Shown piece by piece: positions 37,663 to 46,509 of a stretch of DNA of 64,000 bases. How positions within the stretch are numbered: the first letter of the stretch is position 1; the number at the start of each line of letters is the position of its first letter. The DNA lies in assembly GCF_016743775.1 (NCBI RefSeq), contig NZ_JAEQMY010000009.1, positions 94,872 through 158,871 of the forward strand, given 5' to 3'. The position numbers and the translations under genes were made by a program. The notes under the pieces were generated by a model. That model had not been told where the DNA came from and did no database searches. It saw nothing but the letters and a program-made list of their open reading frames with translations. This stretch comes from Microvirga aerilata. GTDB lineage: Bacteria > Pseudomonadota > Alphaproteobacteria > Rhizobiales > Beijerinckiaceae.

Positions 37663-38373
37663 CTATGCCGGCAGAACGATCACCTTGGTCTTGACCGGCG
37701 TCCGCGAGTACAGGTGCATCATGTCCTGGGTGAGCAGGCCGACGCAGCCGCTGGTGATGCCGTTGCCGATCGATTCGGCGTCGAGGCTGGCATAGATCGT
37801 GTAGAGCGTGTAGGCGCCGTTCTGGTAGAGATGAAGCGTGCGGGCGCCGAGCGGGTTGTCGAGGCCGCCCGGCATGCCGCGGGCCCATTTGGCCGCTTCG
37901 GGCTGACGCTTGATCATCGCCGCGGGCGGGGTCCAGGTCGCCCATTCGCTCTTGCGCCCGACATAGGCGTCCCCGCTCCACCGGAACCCGTCGCGCCCCA
38001 CATTGGCGCCGTAGCGGGTGGCGTTGCCGTCTTCCTCGACGCGGTAGACGTAGTAGTTGCCGGGGTCGACGATGATCGTGCCGGGCGCCTCTTTGGTGTC
38101 GTAGCGAACGGTCCGGCGATAATATTTCGGATCCACCTTGCTGACGTCGATCGCCGGGATCGGGAATTTCTCGTCGGGCACCGGCCCGTAGACCTTCGAC
38201 GCCTCGGCGAGGCTCATGCCGTCGGAGGTCACGCAGCCGGCCAGCCCCAGCGCGCCGATACCGGCGGCCGAGCCGGCCAGAAACGACCGGCGGCTGAGAA
38301 GCCCCGCCCGATGCCCGGGCAAAGCGACCTCGTCCGTTGCGCCTGCATCGGCATTCCTACCGTCGTTGATCAT
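37663..38373 (-). CDS. L,D-transpeptidase (YkuD)-like lipoprotein/Tat protein with eroded active-site motif
   Basis: A 236-residue exported protein. The N-terminus has SRRSFLAGSAAGIGALGLAGC, a twin-arginine signal ending in a lipobox-like Cys. The rest follows Erf/YkuD L,D-transpeptidases of rhizobia (KYYRRTVRYDTKEAPGTIIV, PLGARTLHLYQNGAYTLYTI). The catalytic Cys remains (TSGCVG, Cys210). However, the conserved HGT is replaced by YAS (residues 194-196), and the Arg after the SGC motif is Gly. It may be a catalytically impaired or altered paralogue. ATG 38373 lies within the dispersed repeat. Confidence 0.8.
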   Translation of the reverse strand: MINDGRNADAGATDEVALPGHRAGLLSRRSFLAGSAAGIGALGLAGCVTSDGMSLAEASKVYGPVPDEKFPIPAIDVSKVDPKYYRRTVRYDTKEAPGTIIVDPGNYYVYRVEEDGNATRYGANVGRDGFRWSGDAYVGRKSEWATWTPPAAMIKRQPEAAKWARGMPGGLDNPLGARTLHLYQNGAYTLYTIYASLDAESIGNGITSGCVGLLTQDMMHLYSRTPVKTKVIVLPA

Positions 38374-38560
38374 GATTGGCCGCTTCCCTTGCTTCCGCTG
38401 CCCGGCGAGACAATGCTCCGGCAACCACCCGCTGAATGTCTTGTTGAGCGGGAGATTGCCGTCCCACGGCTCGATTGGCAAGCCCGGGCCTTCGCCGGGC
38501 AAGGCTTGGCCCCGCATCCGAGCCGGTCACGTCCCCCCGGTTTCGCTTCCCCTGGCGCTC
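38341..38560 (-). repeat. dispersed repeat, copy 2 (inverted relative to copy 1)
   Basis: Reverse complement of the 29275-29475 repeat, covering the 5' region and first codons of the L,D-transpeptidase gene. The two copies face each other across about 9 kb. The remaining DNA up to 38776 has no gene, only small hairpins such as GTGCAG-TCTG-CTGCAC, GGTGGCGCCACC and CCTCGG-GGTTA-CCGAGG. Confidence 0.6.
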
Positions 38561-38776
38561 GGCCAAGCCCGAGGCTTGGGCAATCCGGGGTACCCATCCC
38601 GATGGCATAACCCGTCAAGGTAGAAAACAGGCCTGTCTTCCTTTGATCCGCCTTAGCCCCTTTGAGTCTCTGTCGGACTTCATGGGCTTGGTGCAGTCTG
38701 CTGCACGACGATCGCGCGCTCGTGATGGTGGCGCCACCGACAAATACCTCGGGGTTACCGAGGCAGGGACGGGTAA

Positions 38777-41434
38777 ATGCTTCTAGAGAACGAGAAACTG
38801 GCTCGCGTGAATGGCTTCGCCGGCGCCTCGCCTTCCGGCGAAGGCGCAGGGTCCGAAGCCGGGATCACGCTGAGCCAAGTGCTTCGTCGCCATGCAACCC
38901 GGCTCCCGCACCATCCCGCCATCGTGTCGGCTGCTTTCGCGCCTCTGACCTACCATGACCTCCAGCGCCAGCTCGACGAGATCCGCCGTCAACTGCGCCA
39001 GGCCGGCTTCGACTGCAACAGCCGGATCGGGGTGCTGATGCCGAACGGCCCGGAGGCGGTTCTGGCCATCGTGGCGGTCGCCTGCTGCTGCATAGCCGTG
39101 CCGCTGGACCCGCGCCTGACGCCGGCCGAAATCGACGATCGCCTCGACCTGCTGCGCCTGAAGGCCCTTCTCGTGCCGCAGGGCAGCGCCTCCGCGGCGC
39201 GCCAGAGCGCCGAGCGACGAAAGCTTGCGGTGATCGAGGCTGCTTCGGCCGGGCACGGCCGGCTCGGGCTCGACATCGCCGTGCAGGCCGCCGGTTCGCC
39301 GGTTGTCGACGTGGAGCCCGACCCGCGCTCGCCTGCCTTCATCCTGCCGACCTCGGGCACGACGGCCCAGCCCAAGCTCATTCCCTTCAGCCATGCCAAC
39401 ATGCTGGCGGCGGCGGACCGGCTCAGGGCCTGGTTCGACCTCACCCCTTCGGATCGCTGCTTGAGCGTGTCGCCCCCCTACTACTCCCATGGGCTCAAGG
39501 TCACCGTCTTCACGCCGCTCCTGACGGGCGGCAGCATCGCGGTCCCGGCGAACGCGTCGGTGCTGGCCCTGGACGAGTGGTTCGAACTCCTGCGGCCAAC
39601 CTGGTACTCGGCCGGCCCCACGCTCCACAACGCGGTGCTGGACAAGGCAAGGGGCTTCGCGGATGCGCAGGCGGCCCACACCCTGCGCTTCATCGTGTCC
39701 GGCGGCGCGCCGCTCCCGAAGGACGTGCGGGACGACCTGCAGCGCATCCTGGGCGTGCCGGTGCTGGAGCACTACGGCTCCAGCGAGGCCGCGCAGATGG
39801 CCGCCAACCGGCCGCCGCCGGGCCCGAACAGGCCGGGAACCTGCGGGCAGGCCTGGCCCGGCACCCTGGCCGTCGTCGGAGAGGGCGGCCGCCCGCTGCC
39901 GGCAGGCGAGCACGGCGAGGTCTGGGTTCGCGGCCCCACGGTGATGTCCGGCTATCTCGAAGCGCCCGCACTCAACGAAGCCGCTTTCTCGAACGGCTGG
40001 TTTCGCACCGGCGATATCGGCAGCCTCGACCAGGACGGCTTCCTGTCCCTGCACGGGCGCCTGGGCGAGCTGATCAACCGCGGCGGCGAGAAGATCTCCC
40101 CGGCCGATATCGACGCCGCGCTCCTGCGCCATCCGGCGGTCGCGGAGGCGGCAGCCTTCGCGATCCCTCATCCGCGCCTCGGCGAGGACGTTGCGGCCGC
40201 CATCGTCCCCCATCCCGGCGCGCAGACCACGCCTGCGGAGCTTCGCGGGTTCCTGCAAAGGGAGCTGGCCTCGTTCAAGATCCCCCACCGCATCCTGATC
40301 CTCGACGAACTGCCCAAGGGCACGACCGGAAAGGTTCAAAGGCGACGGCTGCGCGAGATCCACGGCGCGCCGTCGAACCATCCGGCGGCGCAGCCCCCGC
40401 CCGATGGGCGCAAGGAGCCTTCGGATCTGGAGACGGAACTGCTGACCCTGTGGCGCAGGCTCCTCAAGTCCGAGGCCGTGACGGCCGACGACGACTTCTT
40501 CGAATCCGGCGGCGATTCGCTTCTGGCGACGGAGATGCTGATCGAGGTCGAGCGCCTCATCGGGCATCTCGTGCCGGAAACGATCCTGTTCGGGGCCGAA
40601 ACCATCCGCCAGCTCGTCCCGAGGCTCACCATGCTGGCGGCAACGCCCGCAACGCCGTTCTTCCAATCCCATCCCGACGGCGACCGGCCGCCCCTGTTCT
40701 TCTTCCATGGCGACTTCGTGAGCGGCGGCTTGGAAGCGCGGCGACTGGTGGAGCTTTTCGGGCGCGGCTACCCGATCATCACCATCGATCCCCATGGCCT
40801 TCGCGGGGAGCCGGTTCCGCCGTCGATTGCGAAGATGGCCGCCGACCGCCTGCCGCTGATCCTGGAAAAGCAGGCGAGCGGGCCGTTCCTGCTGGGCGGG
40901 AAATGCAACGGAGGCTTGGTGGCGTTCGAGACGGCTCGCCTGCTGATGGCCGCCGGCCACAGGGTTGAGCTGGTTGCGATCATCGACCCGCCGGGCATCA
41001 GCGCTCGCCCGGCATCGCGGGCGATGCTCGAGCTCATGCAGCCCCTTGTCGCGCCGCGCCGCCTGGGCTGGGCCTATGAGCAGATGGCCCGGCTGGAACG
41101 CTTCCTGAAGATGCAGTCGCGCGAGCGGCTCGCCAAGATGCACAACGCCCTGTTCAAAGCCAACAAGCGCCCCCCGTCGTCGCTGCTGGAGGTTTATTCG
41201 ATCGCGATGGCGCAGTATCGTCCGGAGCCGCTCAATGTGCCGGCAGTCTTCTACTCGGCCGGTCACGACGGTCAGGCATGGCGGCGCCTCAGCCCGCAGC
41301 TCGAGGTCATCCAGGTGCCCGGAAGCCATCTCGGCTGCCTGACGGTCGGCGTGGAGCCGTTGGTCGACCATCTGCGGCATCGGATCGACGCTCTGGCCGA
41401 CGGCGCACCGCTGTCGTCGAGCCGGGCGCGCTGA
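38777..41434 (+). CDS. single-module NRPS-like protein: adenylation-carrier-thioesterase
   Basis: An 885-residue A-T-TE protein without a condensation domain. The adenylation domain (about 30-545) has LPTSGTTAQPKLIPFSH, EHYGSSEA, WFRTGDIG and the Lys of LPKGTTGKVQRR; overall it resembles oxalate/acyl-CoA ligases. The carrier domain has DDDFFESGGDSLLATEM with the phosphopantetheine Ser581. The thioesterase (about 640-870) has LLGGKCNGGLVAFETAR, so Cys710 replaces the usual Ser; AIIDPP and VPGSHLG supply Asp and His. Stands alone. It may activate, tether and release or oligomerise one acyl or amino acid; the product is unknown. Confidence 0.85.
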   Translation: MLLENEKLARVNGFAGASPSGEGAGSEAGITLSQVLRRHATRLPHHPAIVSAAFAPLTYHDLQRQLDEIRRQLRQAGFDCNSRIGVLMPNGPEAVLAIVAVACCCIAVPLDPRLTPAEIDDRLDLLRLKALLVPQGSASAARQSAERRKLAVIEAASAGHGRLGLDIAVQAAGSPVVDVEPDPRSPAFILPTSGTTAQPKLIPFSHANMLAAADRLRAWFDLTPSDRCLSVSPPYYSHGLKVTVFTPLLTGGSIAVPANASVLALDEWFELLRPTWYSAGPTLHNAVLDKARGFADAQAAHTLRFIVSGGAPLPKDVRDDLQRILGVPVLEHYGSSEAAQMAANRPPPGPNRPGTCGQAWPGTLAVVGEGGRPLPAGEHGEVWVRGPTVMSGYLEAPALNEAAFSNGWFRTGDIGSLDQDGFLSLHGRLGELINRGGEKISPADIDAALLRHPAVAEAAAFAIPHPRLGEDVAAAIVPHPGAQTTPAELRGFLQRELASFKIPHRILILDELPKGTTGKVQRRRLREIHGAPSNHPAAQPPPDGRKEPSDLETELLTLWRRLLKSEAVTADDDFFESGGDSLLATEMLIEVERLIGHLVPETILFGAETIRQLVPRLTMLAATPATPFFQSHPDGDRPPLFFFHGDFVSGGLEARRLVELFGRGYPIITIDPHGLRGEPVPPSIAKMAADRLPLILEKQASGPFLLGGKCNGGLVAFETARLLMAAGHRVELVAIIDPPGISARPASRAMLELMQPLVAPRRLGWAYEQMARLERFLKMQSRERLAKMHNALFKANKRPPSSLLEVYSIAMAQYRPEPLNVPAVFYSAGHDGQAWRRLSPQLEVIQVPGSHLGCLTVGVEPLVDHLRHRIDALADGAPLSSSRAR

Positions 41435-41437
41435 ACG

Positions 41438-42454
41438 TCATCGCCAGCCCATCGCTGGGGCCACATGCTTCAGGATGGCCTCGATCACATGGGCGTTGTA
41501 GGCGACGCCAAGCTGGTTCGGCACGGTCAGAAGCAGCGTGTCGGCCTCCGCGATCGCCTCGTCGGCTTTCAGCTCCTCCACGAGCCTGTCGGGCTCCGCC
41601 GCATAAGAGCGGCCGAAGATCGCGCGCATGTTGTCGATGATGCCGATCTGGTCGCCGTCCTTGCCGCGCCCGAAATAGGCGCGGTCCTGGTCGTTCACGA
41701 GGGCGAACATGGAGCGCGAGACCGAGACGCGCGGCTCGCGGGTGTGGCCGGCTTCCTTCCAGGCTTCCCTGTAGCGGCGGATCTGCCGGGCCTGCTGCAC
41801 GTGGAAGGGCTCGCCCGTCTCGTCCTCCTTCAGGGTGGAGCTCTGGAGGTTCATGCCCTGCTGGGCCGCCCACACCGCCGTCGCGTTGGAGGCGGAGCCC
41901 CACCAGATGCGCTCGCGCAGGCCCTCCGAATGCGGCTCGAGGCGCAGGAGGCCGGGCGGGTTGGGGAACATCGGGCGCGGGTTCGGCTGGGCAAAGCCCT
42001 CGCCCTTGAGCACGTTGAGAAACACCTCCGTGTGCTGGCGGGCCATGTCGGCGTCGCTTTGGCCTTCTTGCGGCGCGTAGCCGAAATAGCGCCAGCCGTC
42101 GATCACCTGCTCGGGCGAGCCGCGGCTGATGCCGAGCTGGAGCCGCCCGCCGCCGATGTGATCGGCCGCGCCCGCATCCTCGGCCATGTAGAGGGGGTTC
42201 TCGTAGCGCATGTCGATGACGGCGGTGCCGATCTCGATGCGGCTCGTCCTCGCGCCCACCGCCGCCAGCAGCGGAAAGGGCGAGGCGAGCTGGCGCGCGA
42301 AGTGATGGACGCGGAAATAGGCGCCGTCCGCGCCGAGCTCCTCGGCCGCCACGGCCAGGTCGATGGACTGGAGGAGCGTGTCGCGGGCGGACCGGGTCTG
42401 CGACCCCGGCGAAGGCGACCAATGTCCGAACGAGAGAAAGCCGATCTTCTTCAT
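41438..42454 (-). CDS. LLM class flavin-dependent oxidoreductase
   Basis: A 338-residue luciferase-like monooxygenase or F420/FMN oxidoreductase. Typical parts are KKIGFLSFGHW, ADGAYFRVHHFARQLASPFP, RIEIGTAVIDMRYENPLYMAEDAG and the flavin-binding GGRLQLGISRGSPE. Electron donor and substrate are not evident. The start is ATG 42454. Its gene is convergent with the NRPS-like gene, three bases apart, and lies next to an AraC gene on the same strand. Confidence 0.88.
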   Translation of the reverse strand: MKKIGFLSFGHWSPSPGSQTRSARDTLLQSIDLAVAAEELGADGAYFRVHHFARQLASPFPLLAAVGARTSRIEIGTAVIDMRYENPLYMAEDAGAADHIGGGRLQLGISRGSPEQVIDGWRYFGYAPQEGQSDADMARQHTEVFLNVLKGEGFAQPNPRPMFPNPPGLLRLEPHSEGLRERIWWGSASNATAVWAAQQGMNLQSSTLKEDETGEPFHVQQARQIRRYREAWKEAGHTREPRVSVSRSMFALVNDQDRAYFGRGKDGDQIGIIDNMRAIFGRSYAAEPDRLVEELKADEAIAEADTLLLTVPNQLGVAYNAHVIEAILKHVAPAMGWR

Positions 42455-42552
42455 GGGGCGGTCCTGTGCAAAGGCTTCAGCCGGTTCGGCGCGCGAGCCG
42501 GCGGACGGGCTGTGTGCGGTCAGGAACCTCGTACGACCGCCGCCGCCGCAGA

Positions 42553-43404
42553 TCAACCTTGCCGCGGCTCTCGAACCGGGCTCCTCTCGACTCTGCTCCC
42601 TTGCGGTCGCGCGAACCGATCCGCCCCGCGCCCGCGCATATAGGCCTGGGGGCTGCACCCCATGTCGGTCCGGAACGCATAGACGAAGGCCGAGGTCGAG
42701 CCGTAGCCGAGCTCCAGGGCCGTGCGGGTCACGTCCAGGCCGCCGCCCATGAGCTCGATCGCCTTGAACAGCCGCAGGCGCCGCCGCCACGAGCGCAGGC
42801 TCATGCCCATCTCGGCCTCGAAGCGGCGGGCGAGCGTCCGTTCCGACATGCCGAGCTCCCGCCCCCACGCCTCCGGCCCGCGCGGGTCGGCCGGGCTGGC
42901 GTAGAGCGCCTCGCACAGCAATGTCAGGGATGATCCGCCCCGAGGCCACGGGAGTGCGCCCGGGAGGGCTTGCGCCCGCCGGAGCTGGTCGAGGATCAGG
43001 CTCGTCACGCGGCCGGCATAGCCGTCGCGGTCCTCCTCGCCCTCGATGGCCGTGGCCTCGACGATGAGCGCCTTGAGCAAGGGCGTGACGCCGAACACGG
43101 TCGGGCTCGCGGGCAGGCCGCGCCCGGCCTCGTCGGCGATCCAGAGGCTGCGAAACTCCGCCCCGAGCAAGGACCCGGTGCGGTGCGGCAGGCCCGTCGG
43201 CAGCCACACGGCCTGCTCCGGCGAGATCACGAAGGAGTGCCCCTCCACGGCCACCGTCAGCACGCCGGAGATCGCGTAGACCATCTGGTGCCAGCGATGC
43301 GCGTGCTCCGGGAAGGAGTGGCGGGCCGGGATCGCCTGCGCCCGCACGGTGATCGGCCGCGGCGGCGCGAGGCCGGGCGGCGCTTCAATCGTTTCCCAGG
43401 TCAT
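42553..43404 (-). CDS. AraC family transcriptional regulator with cupin sensor
   Basis: A 283-residue regulator. The N-terminal cupin has HSFPEHAHRWHQMVYAISGVL and ISPEQAVWLPTGLPH. The C-terminal double HTH has GRELGMSERTLARRFEAEMG and LDVTRTALELGYGSTSAFVYAF, then SPQAY. It may control the adjacent oxidoreductase or the divergent TPR-MFS pair. The start codon lies in the first unit of a 16-bp tandem repeat. Confidence 0.9.
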   Translation of the reverse strand: MTWETIEAPPGLAPPRPITVRAQAIPARHSFPEHAHRWHQMVYAISGVLTVAVEGHSFVISPEQAVWLPTGLPHRTGSLLGAEFRSLWIADEAGRGLPASPTVFGVTPLLKALIVEATAIEGEEDRDGYAGRVTSLILDQLRRAQALPGALPWPRGGSSLTLLCEALYASPADPRGPEAWGRELGMSERTLARRFEAEMGMSLRSWRRRLRLFKAIELMGGGLDVTRTALELGYGSTSAFVYAFRTDMGCSPQAYMRGRGADRFARPQGSRVERSPVREPRQG

Positions 43405-43479
43405 GCGTTTCCCAAGTCATGCGTTTTTCAGGTCATGCGTTTTTCAGGTCATGCGCTTTCCAGGTCATGCGTTTCCCAG
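43400..43479. repeat. five 16-bp tandem repeats over the AraC gene start
   Basis: GTCATGCG recurs at 43400, 43416, 43432, 43448 and 43464, exactly 16 bp apart, within units of the form GTCATGCGTTTYYCAR. On the minus strand each unit contains an ATG-ACC start like that of the AraC gene. Because 16 is not a multiple of three, the upstream ATGs run into TGA stops within the array. Confidence 0.9.
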
Positions 43480-43505
43480 CTCGCGCCTGCCTCAGTTTGG
43501 CCGAT

Positions 43506-43517
43506 ATTCTATAGAAT
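43506..43517. promoter_or_regulatory. 12-bp perfect palindrome, operator candidate
   Basis: ATTCTATAGAAT between the divergent AraC and TPR genes, in a short AT-rich patch. Its symmetry and location suggest a regulator binding site; which regulator is unknown. Confidence 0.45.
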
Positions 43518-43610
43518 TTGGCAGGCTGTCAAAATACGGCCAGGAGAGGTTGGCGTATAAACGGCCTCAACCCGCGCGGATGCCCGCCGCCCCAGAACGA
43601 GGAACCTGCC

Positions 43611-44930
43611 ATGACACGCTTCGACAGCCGTGGCCTGCCGCTCTCGACCGCGTCCGACCTTGCCGCCGGGCGCTACCGGGAGGGCATCGACCTGCTGCTT
43701 TCGGCCTGGCCCGGCGCCGCCGAGGTCCTGGACGAGGCCATCGCGGCCGACCCGGACTTCGCCCTCGCCCATGCGGCCCGCGCGCGCCTGCACGCCATCC
43801 GGACCGAAGTGGCGAAGGCCAAGGCGCGCATGGCTGCGGCGGAGGAGATCGTCGCCCGGCGCGGGACCGAACGGGAGCGCAGCCATGTGGCGATCCTGTC
43901 GCTTGCGGTCAACGGCCAGTCGGCCAAGGCCCTGGAGCGGGCGCTCGCCCATACGGAGACCTGGCCGCGCGACGTGCTGATCCTGTCGCTGCCGCTCGGG
44001 GCCTTCGGGCTGTTCGCCTTTTCGGGCATGGCGGATCACGATCAGGCGCGCGTCGATCTCTGCGAACGCCACGCCCGGCACTTCGACGCGGACGACTGGT
44101 GGTTTCTCACCTACCGGGGCTGGGCGCATGCCGAGAACGGCAACGTGGCGCACGGCCGGGCGCTGACGCAGCGCGGCTACGACCTGCGCACCAACAACGC
44201 CAACGCGGCCCACGCGCTCTCGCACGCCCTGTACGAGGCCGGCGCGCACGAGGATGCGGAACGGCTGATCGAGTCCTGGCTGCCGGGCTACGACCGCTCA
44301 GGGGTTCTCCACGGCCATATCGCCTGGCACTCGGCGCTCGGCGCCCTGGAGCGGGGCGATCCGGAGCGGGCGCTGGCGATCTACGCCGATCACATCCAGC
44401 CCTCGGTGACGGCCGGCATGCCGGTGAACGTGGTGAGCGACACCGCCTCCTTCCTGTGGCGGCTGAAGGCCTATGGGCACACGGTGCCGGCGGGGCTGTG
44501 GGAGCAGGCGGCGGCGTATTCGGCGGGCTACTTCCAGAAGGCGGGCTTCGCCTTTGCCGACGTGCATATGGCGCTGATCGCGGCGGCAACCGGCGACAAG
44601 GCCGCCGTCGAAGAGCGCGTGAAGGCTCTGATGGGGCTGGTCGAGGCCGGCGCCCTGCCGGCGGGACCGGTGGTGCCGGCGGTCTGCCGCGCGGCGCTCG
44701 CCTTCGCGGAGGAGGACTACGCCGTCTGCGCCCGCATCCTGGAGCCGGTCGCGGCCGAGGTCGTGCGCATCGGCGGCAGCGGCGCCCAGCGCGAGATGAT
44801 CGAGGACATGCTGCTGCTGGCCCTCATGCGGGGCGGCGAGGCCGCGAAGGCAGGCCAACTGCTCGACCGCCGCCTCCACCGCCGCCCGTCGCCGCGCGAC
44901 ACGCGCTGGCACGGCCTGCTCGCCGCCTGA
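43611..44930 (+). CDS. TTC38-like tetratricopeptide repeat protein
   Basis: A 439-residue soluble protein of TPR-type helical repeats. It follows the TTC38 family: ADPDFALAHAARARLHAI, YRGWAHAENGNVAHGRAL, NNANAAHALSHALYEAGAHE and GHIAWHSALGALERGDPERA. Human TTC38 has no well-defined function. GAGGAA precedes ATG 43611. Nine bases before the MFS gene, so probably one operon. Confidence 0.8.
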   Translation: MTRFDSRGLPLSTASDLAAGRYREGIDLLLSAWPGAAEVLDEAIAADPDFALAHAARARLHAIRTEVAKAKARMAAAEEIVARRGTERERSHVAILSLAVNGQSAKALERALAHTETWPRDVLILSLPLGAFGLFAFSGMADHDQARVDLCERHARHFDADDWWFLTYRGWAHAENGNVAHGRALTQRGYDLRTNNANAAHALSHALYEAGAHEDAERLIESWLPGYDRSGVLHGHIAWHSALGALERGDPERALAIYADHIQPSVTAGMPVNVVSDTASFLWRLKAYGHTVPAGLWEQAAAYSAGYFQKAGFAFADVHMALIAAATGDKAAVEERVKALMGLVEAGALPAGPVVPAVCRAALAFAEEDYAVCARILEPVAAEVVRIGGSGAQREMIEDMLLLALMRGGEAAKAGQLLDRRLHRRPSPRDTRWHGLLAA

Positions 44931-44939
44931 GGATCCTCC

Positions 44940-46163
44940 ATGTCACATGCCGATGCCGATGCCGCGATGGCGGTCGGGCCCGCGATCCGCTCCGGGGATG
45001 CCGATGTCTGGAGGCTCGCGGTCGCGCAGGCGCTCGCAGGCGCCAACTCGGCGGTGGTCTACGCCACCGGCGCCATCGTCGGCAGCATGCTCGCCCCGAG
45101 CCAGGCGCTCGCCACCCTGCCGATCTCGATCTTCGTGGTGGGCATGGCGGCCTGCACCCTGCCGGCCGGCGCGATCGCCCGCCGCCATGGCCGCCGCGCC
45201 GCGTTCCTGACCGGAACCGGATGCGGCGTGCTGACCGGGCTGCTCGCTGCCCTGGCGATGGTGCTGGGCTCGTTCTGGCTGTTCTGCTTAGGAACTTTCT
45301 TCGGTGGCGCCTATGCCGCCGTGGTCCTGTCCTTCCGCTTCGCCGCCGCCGATTGCGTCCCGGCCCCACGCCGCCCGCGCGCCTTGTCCGCCGTGATGGC
45401 CGGCGGGGTGTTCGCCGGGGTCATCGGTCCGCAGCTCGTCACCCACACCATGGACCTGTGGCAGCCCTACCTGTTCGCGGCGACCTTCCTGGCGCAGGCG
45501 GCGGTGGCGGCCCTGTCCGCCCTCGTGCTGCTCGGCGTCCGGGTTCCCATGCCCACCCTCGCGGAGATGGCCGGCGGCCGGCCCCTCGGAGCCATCGTGC
45601 GCCAGCCGCGCTTCATCACCGCCGTGATCTGCGGGATCGTCTCCTACACGCTCATGAACTTCATCATGACCGCCGCCCCGCTGGCGATGCGCCTGTGCGG
45701 CCTGTCGCAGGAATCGTCGAATCTCGGCCTGCAATGGCACATCGTCGCCATGTATGCGCCCGGCTTCTTCACGGGCCGGCTGATCACGCGCTTCGGCGCG
45801 CCGCGCGTGGTGGCCGCCGGATTGGCGCTCACCGCCGTCTCCGCCGCCATCGGGCTCACGGGCGTGGACGTAGCGCATTTCTGGCTGACCCTGATCCTGC
45901 TCGGGCTGGGCTGGAACTTCGGCTTCGTGGGCGCCTCGGCGCTCGTGCTGGACTGCCACCGCCCGGAGGAGCGGACCAGGGTGCAGTCGCTCAACGACTT
46001 CCTGGTGTTCGGCACGATGGCCGTGGGCTCCTTCTCGTCCGGCGGCCTGCTGACGGCCTATGGCTGGAGCACGGTCCTGTGGGTGTCGTTCGCGCCCCTG
46101 GCGGTCGCGGTCGCGGCTCTTGCCGTCACGGCGTCGTCCCGCCCCGGCCGCGCGGCGGGCTGA
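44940..46163 (+). CDS. MFS transporter
   Basis: A 407-residue major facilitator with about twelve helices. The loop between helices 2 and 3 (GAIARRHGRRAAFLTGTG) is the MFS signature, and its counterpart in the second half is GRLITRFGAPRV. ATG 44940 lies nine bases after the TPR gene. The C-terminal half resembles exporters of the YfmO/Bcr-like type, but I cannot name a substrate. Confidence 0.88.
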   Translation: MSHADADAAMAVGPAIRSGDADVWRLAVAQALAGANSAVVYATGAIVGSMLAPSQALATLPISIFVVGMAACTLPAGAIARRHGRRAAFLTGTGCGVLTGLLAALAMVLGSFWLFCLGTFFGGAYAAVVLSFRFAAADCVPAPRRPRALSAVMAGGVFAGVIGPQLVTHTMDLWQPYLFAATFLAQAAVAALSALVLLGVRVPMPTLAEMAGGRPLGAIVRQPRFITAVICGIVSYTLMNFIMTAAPLAMRLCGLSQESSNLGLQWHIVAMYAPGFFTGRLITRFGAPRVVAAGLALTAVSAAIGLTGVDVAHFWLTLILLGLGWNFGFVGASALVLDCHRPEERTRVQSLNDFLVFGTMAVGSFSSGGLLTAYGWSTVLWVSFAPLAVAVAALAVTASSRPGRAAG

Positions 46164-46186
46164 GGCGTCACCGGCGGGCGGTCTTC

Positions 46187-46435
46187 CTAGCTGGGCAAAG
46201 GCGCGCTTCGGCAGACCTCCATCGAGACCCTGACCGTCATGACCTGCTGCCCCTGCTCGTCCCTCACCTCGACGGTGATGTCCCGGGTATCGCCCTTCGG
46301 AAGCTGATCGCGCCCGATCTCGGCCGCACCGCAAGCCGCCTCGTATTCGGCGGCATCGAGACTGTCGAGTTCAAGACCTGCCTCGTCGGAGGTGAAGCGC
46401 GTTCCTTCCCGCACATCGAAGTAAAAGCGAGGCAC
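46187..46435 (-). CDS. DUF6894 family protein
   Basis: An 82-residue protein with the family opening MPRFYFDVREGTRFTSDEAGLEL and a DITVEVRDEQGQQVMTVRV end. These small soluble proteins are abundant and often multicopy in Hyphomicrobiales; function unknown. It ends 24 bp from the MFS gene, convergent. Confidence 0.8.
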   Translation of the reverse strand: MPRFYFDVREGTRFTSDEAGLELDSLDAAEYEAACGAAEIGRDQLPKGDTRDITVEVRDEQGQQVMTVRVSMEVCRSAPLPS

Positions 46436-46509
46436 TGCCGTCTCCTGGGAACAATTCTATAATCCGCGGCAGCATCGTTTGTTCAGCCGTCGCCGAGGTT
46501 GCGGCCCTG

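Noticed and set aside
38783..41380. An 865-codon open frame antisense to the A-T-TE gene.
   Set aside because: Same cause: the sense strand has full adenylation, carrier and thioesterase motifs, while the antisense product resembles nothing.
43349..46462. A 1037-codon plus-strand frame across the TPR and MFS genes.
   Set aside because: It is a shadow frame rich in Arg, Gly and Pro; the two real genes have ribosome sites and recognisable families.
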